A stretch of 64,000 bases of DNA from Colwellia_A sp041890515 (GTDB taxonomy: Bacteria > Pseudomonadota > Gammaproteobacteria > Enterobacterales > Alteromonadaceae). The number at the start of each line of letters is the position of its first letter. The stretch's first letter is position 1. Made by a program: the position numbers and the translations under genes. The notes beneath the pieces were generated by a model. It saw only the letters and a program-made list of their open reading frames with translations, had not been told where the DNA came from and made no database searches. The DNA lies in the NCBI GenBank assembly GCA_041890515.1, contig JASDWX010000054.1:8832-72831 (forward strand), in the 5' to 3' direction. Positions 44,969-54,086 of the stretch are shown in pieces.

Positions 44969-46637
44969 TCAGTTGTTTATATTTACAGACTTCTTTTCCC
45001 AGTCTAAACGAATATCCCACCCTTCTACACGATGTTCTGGTTTTAAAGGTGCAACTGATTCATCTATCGTTTTATGAACATTAATTGCGGGTGTAATGTT
45101 TACATCTCGCTCATGGATAAAGCTCTGTGTTCTCACTATTTGGGTGTACGCTTTATTCATTGCATAAGCACGTTTTTTTGATGGAGTAATGAGCTCATAT
45201 ACATCCGCTTCTTTTACTTTATCTTTATCAACAGACCCATCAGCTTTATACCATTTATTACGCATCTCCATGTTTTCTCTAAACTCATTACCTCCTCCAT
45301 TAATTTGCAAGTACTGTAAAATTTCGCCTTCCGATTGTCCTTTAGATGGCGCATCTTTCATGCCTTTCAAATCAATATAGCCCCAACCTGCTCTGCCCGT
45401 AATTTTTCGCGGGAAAGCGAATGTTTGGTCAATAGTAGTTCCGATTGCTGAATGGCAGCCCATACAATAAAAGGTTTCTTCATAAGATTGTGGTCTTAAT
45501 TCACCATTATAATCTTCAATATAGCCTTGAATGAGCCAACCAAATTTATTATTAAAACCACGCTCGTTAACACGAATATAATTAGGTAATTGTTCATCCA
45601 GTTTCTCTTTACGTTCACGCCGATAAGCACTATCTATTGCTGAGTCATTTAACAATTGTGTTTTAGTCATATAACGTAATTCTTTCATACGTTGAGGAAT
45701 ATAGGTTTCACCTTTATCATCAATACCTACATATCGCACAGAGTGCATAATTTCTGTATTAACAGGATACTGCTGACGTGGCACTTTAATTTGATTTGCG
45801 TCGCCTACAAAATATTTTTGAGCCATTAACAACTCAACGCCAGTTGATAATTCACCATCAAGGTTTAAATCTCTATTGATCTGAATTTCATCTGTCGGAA
45901 AAATATCTATTTCAGCTAATGCTTTAATGCTCATTTCCACTAAAGAAAGATTAAGTAAATAAATATCTTCATTGTACTGACCATTGAGTTGTCTAAATTC
46001 TGCAGAGACGAATTAATACATCATCGGTAGCTCCATTTGTTGGCCAAAAAGTACCAGGAAAAGGTTTGTAATTAAAAGCGACCCAAGCGGTGCCGTCTTT
46101 TGCTATACCCTTATCGTTAAATGCGTCTTTGGAAAGGTGATAGTTTTTCAAGTCCGGAATAAAGCCTTTCCATTTCGCTTCTTTCAATTTCCCCGATAGC
46201 TCACTGTAATTGTCTTGATCTATGTATTGAGCGATTTGCTCATCAGATATTCTCTTTATCCATGGTTCACGGTTAACAAATAAGTTTTTCCAACTGTTTG
46301 TTTCACCTTCATCTGAAAAATTGTAAAGCCCTTGGTTAACACCGTCATTTCGTAAATTATTCCGGTAACTTTCATCTTCAGATAAATTATAAGTTTGGTG
46401 ACAGGTATAACAGGGGTTATTACTACTTTCAGTTTTGGTATAGCACTGAGGTGGAATGGGAGCTTCTTCATTAATACTGCCATTTATTGTCGGTATAATA
46501 ATGTCACTTGCGCTAACAGTAGGCAAAAGCTCGATATTTACCTTTTTACTTTGGGATAAAGCAGAAAAGCCAATAAAGATAAAAAACATCGATAAACTTA
46601 AGATCAAAATATTATTTCTCATCATTTTTACAACCAT
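44969..46637 (-). pseudogene. Exported c-type cytochrome-like protein, frameshifted
   Basis: Two same-strand reading frames form one protein. The first (46637-45993) has a signal peptide, heme motif CYTCH (Cys76-His80), and ends at GTFWPTNGATDDVLIRL before running into a stop. The second opens in a different frame at once (FRQLNGQYNEDIYLLNLSLVEMSIKAL) and continues to 44969 with a second heme motif CMGCH. The join falls in CGTCTCTGCAG near 46000-46006, where one extra base (or two lost) would explain the shift. Full length would be about 555 residues with at least two hemes. No known enzyme family was recognised. It diverges from the PhoX-like gene. Confidence 0.75.
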
Positions 46638-46673
46638 TTAATTAATATAATCAACAAATTATACGATGACTTC

Positions 46674-46691
46674 ATTACAGTTATTTGACGA
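46674..46691 (-). promoter_or_regulatory. Weaker PhoB-box-like site toward the cytochrome gene
   Basis: On the minus strand the 18-mer starting TCGTCAAATAACTGTAAT matches the Pho-box consensus CTGTCATAWAWCTGTCAY at 14 of 18 positions, with GTCA and GTAA at 11-base spacing. It lies about 40 bases upstream of the cytochrome gene start. Less convincing than the plus-strand site. Confidence 0.35.
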
Positions 46692-46716
46692 TAATTCTCA
46701 TATTACCTTAACAATT

Positions 46717-46745
46717 AAGTCAAAAAGTAGTCATTGAACTGTCAC
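46717..46745 (+). promoter_or_regulatory. Candidate PhoB box upstream of the PhoX-family gene
   Basis: GTCA occurs at 46719-46722, 46730-46733 and 46741-46744, exactly 11 bases apart, the signature of tandem PhoB half-sites. The last 18 bases (46728-46745, TAGTCATTGAACTGTCAC) match the Pho-box consensus at 14 of 18 positions, and the final repeat CTGTCAC is perfect. A TTTAAT -10-like hexamer follows at 46759-46764, at the spacing expected when a Pho box replaces the -35 element. Confidence 0.65.
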
Positions 46746-46797
46746 ACCCCAAGCTTAATTTAATAGCGTTTTTACAAATAACTTTTAGGGAAATAAA

Positions 46798-48558
46798 ATG
46801 CTTAATCTAAGAAAAAGAAAAATAGCTGCATTAATAACCGTGATACTTGGTACCTCAATGTTAACCGCATGTGGTGGAGACAATGGCACTGATGGTGTAA
46901 ATGGTTCGAGCGGTACAAATGGTATTGCAGGTAGCAATGGTACAAACGGAGTGAATGGAACTGATGGTACTAATGGCCAAAACTTGACAGCTGCAGCGAA
47001 ATTAACTCGCTTAGCGACTGTGCCAGTAGGTGCAGAGATAACAGGTATGTTCTTAACGGACAACGATGAACTTTTTTTCAATGTTCAACACCCTTCTGAC
47101 TTATTAGGTAATGAAACTCCAGCACAAGTAGGTGTCGTAACAGGTTTTGACTGGAGTACACTTGACCCTATGACTGAAAGTTTATCTGCTCCTACAACTG
47201 ATACTGAAAAACTCGCGGTACGTGTCGTTGCAGGAAGTTATCAAGTATTGGGTCAAGCGGGTGATACATTCAATAATCAATTACCCCATGGTTTAGGATC
47301 TATTAATACTTCAGATAATGCTACAGCAATCAAACAATCTCAAGATCCAGATTTCAATGCATTTGTACCAACCTCAGCGAATGGCGATACCGGCTATTTA
47401 TTCACAGCATGGGAAGATCGTCCCGGTGCGATGAGCCGTATTGAATTATCAAAAGAAGACAGTGGCACATGGACAATAGGTGATGCAATCAACGTCGATT
47501 TTTCAGCTGTATTAGGTACGATTATTAATTGTTTTGGTACTTTGTCACCTTGGAACACGCCATTAACGTCTGAAGAAAATTACGAAGCCGAAAACACAGA
47601 ACAATGGAATAACACGGAATATTTAGACGGATACCCGAGTTACCCTGATGTTAAAAACCTACAAACTTACTTAGCCAGTTCAACATTGCCTAACCCATAT
47701 GACTACGGTTATATCGTTGAAATTACAGACCCTACATCAACCAGCCCTACACCCCTAAAACACTTCACGTTAGGTCGTGTAGCGCATGAAAATTCGGTAG
47801 TAATGCCTGACTGGAAAACGGTTTATACGACTGACGATGGTTCGAATAAAGCATTTTATAAGTTTGTTGCAACCAACGCTGGTGATTTAAGCGCAGGTAC
47901 TTTATATGCAGCAAAATTATCGCAAGATGCGACAAGTTCTCCTGCTAAAGCCGGTTTCGATATTCAATGGATTGAATTAGGCAGCAGTAATAATACCGAA
48001 ATTAAAACGTGGATAAATTCATATAATGGTATTACTGAAGCCGATTATATTGAAGGTGAAACCAGTTATATCCCTCAAGCAGAAATCGATGATTGGGCTA
48101 CAAACGGAACAGGTGACGACCGCTATGCATTTTTAGAGACATTACGCGCAGCTAAAGCCAAAGGTGCAACAACTGAGTTCCGAAAAATGGAAGGTGTAGT
48201 AATTAATTATGACGGTGTAGCCAGTGGTTCAGTTCCTTTTATGTATGTTGCGATGTCTGAAGTAGGTAAAGGTATGGTTGATGAAATTGGCGATATTCAG
48301 CTTGATTCATCAGCATATTGTGGTGCCGTATATCGTTTTGGTGTACAAACAGACTATAACGTTAATCGAATGGAACCGGTAGTTGTTGGCGGTGCTTATA
48401 ATGCTGACGGCGACGCTGATGGTAATAGGTGTGATGTAAATGGCATATCAAACCCCGATAATTTAGCGGTTATGGATGATGGCCGTGTGTTAATTGGTGA
48501 AGATACCAGTAAACATACCAATAACGCGCTTTGGATTTATAATCCTAAAGGAGAGTAA
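46798..48558 (+). CDS. PhoX-family (DUF839) phosphatase-like lipoprotein with collagen-like linker
   Basis: A 586-residue protein. The signal peptide ends in lipobox LTACGG (Cys25). Residues 27-62 are twelve uninterrupted Gly-X-Y triplets rich in Asn, Thr and Asp (GTNGIAGSNG), a bacterial collagen-like stalk. The rest shows PhoX/DUF839 hallmarks: INCFGTLSPWNTPLTSEENY with the paired Glu, HENSVVMPDWKTVYTTDDGS and SNPDNLAVMDDGRVLIGEDTS. PhoX enzymes are Fe/Ca alkaline phosphatases, usually Tat-exported; a Sec lipoprotein form is less usual. Activity is inferred, not shown. The candidate Pho box upstream supports phosphate-starvation control. A strong terminator follows. Confidence 0.85.
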   Translation: MLNLRKRKIAALITVILGTSMLTACGGDNGTDGVNGSSGTNGIAGSNGTNGVNGTDGTNGQNLTAAAKLTRLATVPVGAEITGMFLTDNDELFFNVQHPSDLLGNETPAQVGVVTGFDWSTLDPMTESLSAPTTDTEKLAVRVVAGSYQVLGQAGDTFNNQLPHGLGSINTSDNATAIKQSQDPDFNAFVPTSANGDTGYLFTAWEDRPGAMSRIELSKEDSGTWTIGDAINVDFSAVLGTIINCFGTLSPWNTPLTSEENYEAENTEQWNNTEYLDGYPSYPDVKNLQTYLASSTLPNPYDYGYIVEITDPTSTSPTPLKHFTLGRVAHENSVVMPDWKTVYTTDDGSNKAFYKFVATNAGDLSAGTLYAAKLSQDATSSPAKAGFDIQWIELGSSNNTEIKTWINSYNGITEADYIEGETSYIPQAEIDDWATNGTGDDRYAFLETLRAAKAKGATTEFRKMEGVVINYDGVASGSVPFMYVAMSEVGKGMVDEIGDIQLDSSAYCGAVYRFGVQTDYNVNRMEPVVVGGAYNADGDADGNRCDVNGISNPDNLAVMDDGRVLIGEDTSKHTNNALWIYNPKGE

Positions 48559-48587
48559 TTTATAAGCGTTAAAAATTTATGTATGTC

Positions 48588-48613
48588 AAAGCCCAGAAAC
48601 TCTGGGCTTTTTT
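48588..48613 (+). terminator. Intrinsic terminator of the PhoX-family gene
   Basis: aaagcccaga (48588-48597) pairs perfectly with tctgggcttt (48601-48610) around AAC and runs into a T tract. It lies 30 bases after the stop. Confidence 0.85.
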
Positions 48614-48712
48614 ATTAATAAAAGCATATAAGTGAGTATTATTTTAGTAACACTGTAAATATGACAAAACCGACTTATACGACGATATGATGTAAAAGGT
48701 GAGACCTACTTC

Positions 48713-49603
48713 TTGAACATAAATCCTGTAAAAATTATTGCTGCAACAGTCTTTGCTCTTTTAGCATTTGCCTCCAACTCAGTGCTCTGTAGATTAGCAC
48801 TGGGTGAAAATGCCATTGACCCAAGCAGTTTCACAATTATACGTCTTATTTCTGGCATCATTATATTGATGGCTGTAATGCAGTTATCGGAAAAATCAAA
48901 CAATGTAAAATTAAAATCCAAGGGAAGTTGGTTAGCCGCCAGTATGCTATTTATTTATGCGATAGCTTTTTCATTTGGATATGTTTCGTTAGATACCGGA
49001 ACTGGAGCATTAATTCTTTTTGGTTCTGTTCAAATAACCATGATTATAACGAGTGTAATTTCAGGAAATAAACTTCACATTTCAGAATGGTTGGGTTTAT
49101 TAATTGCATTTTCGGGCTTTGTTTATTTAATTATTCCTGACTTAGTAACACCGTCACTCATGGGTTTCATGCTAATGACAATTTCAGGAGTGGCATGGGG
49201 ATTCTATACACTTTTAGGCAGAACATCCCAAAGCCCTCTTAGTGACACCGTATACAACTTCCTGAGAACCTCTCCTTTTATTTTAGTACTTATATTTTTT
49301 GGGCTTAACGATATTCATCTAACTTATACTGGTATTGTACTTGCGGTATTATCTGGCGCAATAGCTTCAGGGTTAGGCTATTTTTTATGGTATATAGCAC
49401 TTAAGGGATTATCTGTCACACAAGCGGCTGTTGTTCAGTTGTTCGTACCAATAATTGCTGCTACAGGAGGGGTGATCTTTACCCATGAACTCATAACCCT
49501 ACGTTTAATTGAATCATCAGCATTAGTGCTTGGTGGTATTTTAATGGTGATTCTGGGAAGGTATTACTTTGTTCACTTGCCATCAAAAAAAATAAACCGT
49601 TGA
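48713..49603 (+). CDS. EamA-family (DMT superfamily) transporter
   Basis: A 296-residue inner-membrane protein with ten predicted helices arranged as two EamA repeats; each repeat ends with a helix such as ISEWLGLLIAFSGFVYLII or LIESSALVLGGILMVILG. FVPIIAATGGVIFTHE is the usual second-repeat segment. The start is TTG at 48713, with AAAAGGTGAG 8-18 bases upstream; no ATG lies close by. Members export amino acids, purines or other metabolites; the substrate cannot be deduced. It stands alone, with no nearby regulator. Confidence 0.87.
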   Translation: MNINPVKIIAATVFALLAFASNSVLCRLALGENAIDPSSFTIIRLISGIIILMAVMQLSEKSNNVKLKSKGSWLAASMLFIYAIAFSFGYVSLDTGTGALILFGSVQITMIITSVISGNKLHISEWLGLLIAFSGFVYLIIPDLVTPSLMGFMLMTISGVAWGFYTLLGRTSQSPLSDTVYNFLRTSPFILVLIFFGLNDIHLTYTGIVLAVLSGAIASGLGYFLWYIALKGLSVTQAAVVQLFVPIIAATGGVIFTHELITLRLIESSALVLGGILMVILGRYYFVHLPSKKINR

Positions 49604-49735
49604 GTTTAAATGACTATTCATCATTTGCAATAGTAAACTAAACGTCTTTCTTTGTGATTTATCATTGTTCAAAATCGATAAAAGGGAACGTTTATAAGAT
49701 GATTTTATTTTTATTATTGTCTAAATAATTTATTC

Positions 49736-50149
49736 TCAGGGCGCTTTATTATCGACTATTTTATTAAGATAACGATCAATTTTACTTTTAGCTGTAGCTG
49801 TTAAGCCACCTTTTCCATGTTGATCTTTTAATAAGGATTCTACTTGAGAAAATAATTGATCTACATTCATATCCGGCTTAGTTTCTTGACTACCTTCAAC
49901 ATTTTTATTTTTATCGTCCTTATTATGGTTACCAAATAAGTTTAACCACGCATCAGATTGATGACCAAGCCCCATTAATTTATAAAAATAACTTTTGGAA
50001 AGTGAATTCCCTAATAAAATATCAGCAAGACCACATATAATTGATACGGGGCTTAAGAACAAATCTCGCATGGCATCTATCGCTAACTTAATTTGAAAAA
50101 TCAACATATCCCTAATCAATAGCCAACGTGGTATATCAGGTTCTTGCAT
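49736..50149 (-). CDS. Unrecognised protein with a hydrophobic N-terminal half
   Basis: A 137-residue protein starting MQEPDIPRWLLIRDMLIFQIKL, followed by RDLFLSPVSIICGLADILLGN, an amphipathic to membrane-like stretch. A charged Asn/Lys/Asp linker (NHNKDDKNKN) and a helical C-terminal segment (DQLFSQVESLLKD) come next. No family was recognised. The length, codon use and good start (GGGAGAAAG upstream) make it look like a real gene. It is convergent with the EamA gene; the layout suggests a small peripheral membrane protein. Confidence 0.6.
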   Translation of the reverse strand: MQEPDIPRWLLIRDMLIFQIKLAIDAMRDLFLSPVSIICGLADILLGNSLSKSYFYKLMGLGHQSDAWLNLFGNHNKDDKNKNVEGSQETKPDMNVDQLFSQVESLLKDQHGKGGLTATAKSKIDRYLNKIVDNKAP

Positions 50150-50526
50150 TCACTTTCTCCCTTTAACATCTGAAAATTTAATGGCTTTATTAAAGCATTT
50201 TTCACAAAGTAGTAAGCTTAAATAATCCTAAGCAGAAGTAGTCCTACAACTAAAGAGTACAATGAATAACACACGTTAGTTGGTCATCAATAAAAAACAC
50301 TTCGGTAGGTAATCTCTACTGAATGGACATATACACTAAGTTAATAAACACAACCGATCAATAGGTTAGTTCTACATTAATTAAGAAGAGTAAGCATGGG
50401 AATATGACTTGCTATTCGTTTAGTTAAATCGTTAAGCATATATATTTCGAGTCCCTAAAGATGGGGAAATAAAATGACCTATTACGTCATGATATCTCAG
50501 GTGTGACAATACAAATAAATTTAGGA
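50150..50526. other. Intergenic region without a recognised feature
   Basis: About 380 bases separate the unknown minus-strand gene from the PilZ gene. Many stops occur in all frames. No repeat, RNA gene or terminator was recognised. It should include the promoter of the unknown gene. Confidence 0.35.
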
Positions 50527-50871
50527 CTAATGCACTTTGATGCATTCAAATAACAAATGATTTAATTCATTTTCACTGTGATCTTCATGATAATTAATTC
50601 CACATTCTGACTCACCACTCATATGTCGAATAAAACCATGTATTTTAACGGGTAAACCCGATTTTGGCATCACTATATTAATGAGAATTTTACTCGTTGG
50701 AATATCATCTGGCATCGCAGAGTTTAATTTAATTTTAATTCCTTTGTAACTCATGTCTAACACAATACCTTCGAGTGAAATCAATGCATCGGGCGGAGGA
50801 GGTGAAATAGTAATGACAGCATGAACATCTAGGGCTGTATAACGCGGATATTTTCTTTGATCTATCTGCAT
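50527..50871 (-). CDS. PilZ-domain protein
   Basis: A 114-residue single PilZ domain. The c-di-GMP-binding motifs are present: RKYPRY (RxxxR) at residues 6-11 and the DMSYKGI turn (D-x-S-x-x-G) at about residues 39-45. The C-terminal beta strand (KIHGFIRHMSGESECGINY) completes the barrel. Single-domain PilZ proteins act as c-di-GMP receptors in motility, adhesion or exopolysaccharide control. No cyclase, phosphodiesterase or motility gene is adjacent, so the output is unknown. The interrupted HDOD gene at 18 kb is the only other signalling-type gene of this kind in the window. Confidence 0.88.
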   Translation of the reverse strand: MQIDQRKYPRYTALDVHAVITISPPPPDALISLEGIVLDMSYKGIKIKLNSAMPDDIPTSKILINIVMPKSGLPVKIHGFIRHMSGESECGINYHEDHSENELNHLLFECIKVH

Positions 50872-51098
50872 AACAAAGTTCCTTGTAGTGTTAATTACAA
50901 TTCAAAACTCAAAATCACTGCTTATGAATCTAGCTCATTATGGGTTAATTTGATAATGAAATGAGTTTAATAGCATTATAAATAGATCAAGTAGTAACTA
51001 AGATTTTCGAGTTAACACTATAAGTCAACTTCAACAATAGTTTAAAACTATATTTTAAAATTATATTAGCTATATCGGTTCACTGTGTATAGCGAGTG

Positions 51099-51608
51099 TT
51101 AATCAGTAATTTCCACAATATTTATTGAAGAAGGGTTTATACGAAGAATACGTGGAATTAACAAATTACAATATTTACCACGCTTTTGCTGATGCCGAGC
51201 TAGACAGAAACCTAAGTAACCACCAAAAACGCCAAAAGCTATCGCAATCAATTCATGATTAAATATTTCATTTTCAACAAACCATTGTCCAAGAAAAGAA
51301 GCAATAACTAAGCCTATCAATGGCCATAAATAAACCTGCCAAGCTGACAATAATAAATGTTTATCAGATAGCCCTATAACAACCGTATCACCAATTTTCA
51401 CCGGTAAATCTGTATATAAATCTAAACTAAGCTTAGGTTGTGGAAAAGCTTTAGCTACTTGTCCACTGCCACAATTGTCAACTTGCTTACAACCACTGCA
51501 ACTTGATTTTATTTCACTTTCTACTGTTACTTTATTGCTAACAAGACCATCACCGGTTTCATTTGCAGCTAAGTGAATAGAAACAACGCTAGCATTTTCT
51601 TCTATCAT
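51099..51608 (-). CDS. rseC: Sigma-E factor regulatory protein RseC
   Basis: A 169-residue inner-membrane protein. The N-terminal cytoplasmic part has the cysteine cluster CSGCKQVDNCGSG (about residues 35-47), then VIGLSDKHLLLSAWQVYLWPL leading into two membrane helices, and a Lys/Arg-rich end. RseC is a positive modulator of the sigma-E and SoxR systems; in many species it relates to Rnf/Rsx. Last of rpoE-rseA-rseB-rseC, overlapping rseB by 4 bases. Confidence 0.93.
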   Translation of the reverse strand: MIEENASVVSIHLAANETGDGLVSNKVTVESEIKSSCSGCKQVDNCGSGQVAKAFPQPKLSLDLYTDLPVKIGDTVVIGLSDKHLLLSAWQVYLWPLIGLVIASFLGQWFVENEIFNHELIAIAFGVFGGYLGFCLARHQQKRGKYCNLLIPRILRINPSSINIVEITD

Positions 51609-52567
51609 GGGAGTTTGGGTGGTTTTATGGTAATTGAATCAGCAATCTTTTTGGCCGTTTTAGAAGGGATTTTACCCACTATACTCACTTCAATACCTTC
51701 ATTCACTTGGTTTAATACCAAGGTTGCTCCATCCTTTGCAAAATCAGTATTACGTTGCTTTTCTTTACTCGCATTAACATAAATTGAAATATCTATGAGG
51801 CCGTCACTAAATAACATAAATTCAACCGGCTGTTTAGTCAGTGAAATTTTGTGTCGATTAGAATTAATTTGTTTGAAGCCTTCTGGCAACCAATTTACAT
51901 CCCATAGCAGTTGCTGTTTTTGATAATCAACAGGAATATCAACTAACACAGGAAGATCTGTTTCATGAAGCTGTAAGACACTTTCTGATGGTTTATCTGT
52001 AATATCTAAATGAGTAAATTGGATATGTTCTAATGGTTGACCTTGCTTTGTAACAATAGACAACTTCAATAGCATACTCGATTGTTGATCTAACCAAAGC
52101 CAATAAGCATAACGGTGAGCATTTTTCGATTCGATTCTGATCAATTGTGCTGGACGACCTAAGATTCGGCTGCGGCCAACAGAAACAAAATCATAAATAG
52201 TTTCTAACTGAGAAATATCGCCCGCTAAAATAGCAGGTATAGGACCGCTAATTTTTTGAGAAGAAACGGAGTAAGGAGGAAGTTCTGGTTCAATATAACT
52301 CACTATATTGCCCTTACGTAAGATATCGCGGCGAGGACCATTGAGTAAAGAAAGTATTTCGAGCTCTTGACCGCTTTCATCAACACCATGAAACCAATGA
52401 TATGGCTGAGCTTGATTGTTTTTAACCACAACAAAGGAGGTACTAAAATTGAGTTTATTTAATGAGTTAGATAAACGTTCAAGCCAAACCTTTGCGGGTT
52501 CACTTTCTTGAGCAACTGCTGAAAGACTGATGCTTAACAGCAGTAAAATATAACTTAATAATTTCAT
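51605..52567 (-). CDS. rseB: Sigma-E factor regulatory protein RseB
   Basis: A 320-residue periplasmic protein with a signal peptide (cleavage after AVA, about residue 19). The large LolA-like lipid-binding domain has LSNSLNKLNFSTSFVVV and YHWFHGVDESGQELEILSLLNGPRRDILR. The small C-terminal domain has LLWDVNWLPEGFKQINSNRHK. RseB binds RseA and blocks its cleavage by DegS; off-pathway LPS or misfolded porins release it. Overlaps rseA by four bases (ATGA). Confidence 0.94.
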   Translation of the reverse strand: MKLLSYILLLLSISLSAVAQESEPAKVWLERLSNSLNKLNFSTSFVVVKNNQAQPYHWFHGVDESGQELEILSLLNGPRRDILRKGNIVSYIEPELPPYSVSSQKISGPIPAILAGDISQLETIYDFVSVGRSRILGRPAQLIRIESKNAHRYAYWLWLDQQSSMLLKLSIVTKQGQPLEHIQFTHLDITDKPSESVLQLHETDLPVLVDIPVDYQKQQLLWDVNWLPEGFKQINSNRHKISLTKQPVEFMLFSDGLIDISIYVNASKEKQRNTDFAKDGATLVLNQVNEGIEVSIVGKIPSKTAKKIADSITIKPPKLP

Positions 52568-53187
52568 TTATTACTTTCATTTACCTTTTTTTTGTCAAGA
52601 CTGCTTATTTCACTTTGATTATCAATTTTATTCGCACTAACAGTAAGCGAACCTAATTTTATTTGTTGTTTATGATCAGAGAGTAAAGCATGAAAACGAC
52701 GTTGTTGTTCAATAAAAGCTTGTTTTTGTGAAGCAATATCTGGTTGTTGATAGTTTAAGCTTACCGGTTCAGCAATACCTGCCATAGGAATCGTTTTGAC
52801 TATTTGGCTAGGTAAAATAGTTTCATTATTTTGTGCAACATTACTTTGTACACCTAAAACCATCAAACCCGCTGCCGAAGCAGCAATAGCTAATTGACCG
52901 AAAGGTCTAGCGAACTCTACAACTTTAGCTTTTACTTTTAACACAAAAATATTATTAATTTTAGGCGCTAAAATTGTCGGTTCATCTGCAATAGCCTTGG
53001 CTATCTGGCTTGATAAATCCAGTTGTAAGATATCTGAAGTATCATTACGTAAAACATCCCCAATTAAATGATAACGATCCCAAGTAGTGGACAAATGCTC
53101 ATCGTTGATTATTTCATCAAACGCGTTTTCATTATGTTGAAAATTATCAACACAAGACGACACTGTCTCAAACTTACTTTCACTCAT
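52564..53187 (-). CDS. rseA: Anti-sigma-E factor RseA
   Basis: A 207-residue single-span membrane protein. The N-terminal cytoplasmic domain (residues 1-85) has the helical HLSTTWDRYHLIGDVLRN and LDLSSQIAKAIADEPTI segments that bind sigma-E. A membrane helix (about 97-113, GQLAIAASAAGLMVLGV) follows, then a periplasmic tail rich in Gln and Ser with YQQPDIASQKQAFIEQQRRF, the RseB/DegS region. It lies 82 bases after rpoE and overlaps rseB. Confidence 0.93.
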   Translation of the reverse strand: MSESKFETVSSCVDNFQHNENAFDEIINDEHLSTTWDRYHLIGDVLRNDTSDILQLDLSSQIAKAIADEPTILAPKINNIFVLKVKAKVVEFARPFGQLAIAASAAGLMVLGVQSNVAQNNETILPSQIVKTIPMAGIAEPVSLNYQQPDIASQKQAFIEQQRRFHALLSDHKQQIKLGSLTVSANKIDNQSEISSLDKKKVNESNK

Positions 53188-53268
53188 ATATACACCTTAA
53201 AAATTAACACTACATTCGTGTGAATTAAATTAATTTTATCTTTAATACTGCACAGCTAATGTGAACAA

Positions 53269-53847
53269 CTAGCTTTGTAGTAATGGCCTAATTTTTTTAT
53301 CTACAGCGTCTCGAGCTCTAAATATTCTCGAACGCACGGTACCAACGGGACAATCCATGATATGAGCTATTTCTTCGTAACTTAATCCTTCAAGCTCTCG
53401 TAAATTTATTGCCGTTCGTAAATCTTCTGGTAATTGCTCAATGGTATCAAAAATAACTTTTTTGATTTCATTGGTTAATAATAACTTCTCAGGAGAAGCA
53501 TTCTCTCTTAGCGCTTCGCCTGAATCATAAATCTCTGCATCTTCAACTTCTATATCAGAACCTGGTGGCTTTCGATTACTAGCAACCATATGGTTTTTTG
53601 CGCAATTAACGGCTATTCGATAAAGCCACGTATAAAAAGCACTATCCCCTCTAAAATTAGGTAAAGCCCTATAAGCTTTGATAAATGCTTCCTGAACTAT
53701 ATCCGGTACATCACTGTGATTCTTTACATAACGCGACACTAGATTTGCTACTTTATGTTGATACTTTGTCACCAAAAGGTTGAAAGCATTTTTATCTCCG
53801 CGCTGTACTCGTTCAACCAATTTTTGGTCAACGTTTATTTCGCTCAT
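53269..53847 (-). CDS. rpoE: RNA polymerase sigma-E factor
   Basis: A 192-residue ECF sigma factor for envelope stress. Region 2 contains HKVANLVSRYVKNHSDVPDIVQEAFIKAYR and the -10-binding FYTWLYRIAVN; region 4 contains LRELEGLSYEEIAHIMDCPVGTVRSRI. The ATG at 53847 is preferred over the upstream TTG because E. coli RpoE also begins MSE and AGGAG is 11 bases upstream. First gene of rpoE-rseA-rseB-rseC, diverging from nadB. A sigma-E-type promoter lies about 75-100 bases upstream, consistent with autoregulation. Confidence 0.96.
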   Translation of the reverse strand: MSEINVDQKLVERVQRGDKNAFNLLVTKYQHKVANLVSRYVKNHSDVPDIVQEAFIKAYRALPNFRGDSAFYTWLYRIAVNCAKNHMVASNRKPPGSDIEVEDAEIYDSGEALRENASPEKLLLTNEIKKVIFDTIEQLPEDLRTAINLRELEGLSYEEIAHIMDCPVGTVRSRIFRARDAVDKKIRPLLQS

Positions 53848-53922
53848 TTGAGCCAATACTCCTAATTATTACTAAACTTATTAAATTCGGTTTAACATTT
53901 GGCTCATGGCAAACACACAAGA

Positions 53923-53949
53923 TAGGACTTCACTTATTTGAGAAAGTTC
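53923..53949 (-). promoter_or_regulatory. Candidate sigma-E promoter of rpoE
   Basis: On the minus strand GAACTT (53949-53944) is followed after exactly 16 bases by TCCTA (53927-53923). The E. coli sigma-E consensus is GGAACTT-N15/16-TCTGA; the -35 part matches well and the -10 part matches 3 of 5. Position upstream of rpoE fits the known autoregulated promoter. Confidence 0.5.
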
Positions 53950-54086
53950 GATATAAATTCAAATAATTAATAAAAACGCAAAGAATTATCTGTTTTTATC
54001 GAAATATAGCCTGTTTTATCTGTTCCCAAACGCTAATAACCGTTAAGATTCCTGATATACATAGAATACATCAAAATCAAAACTTT

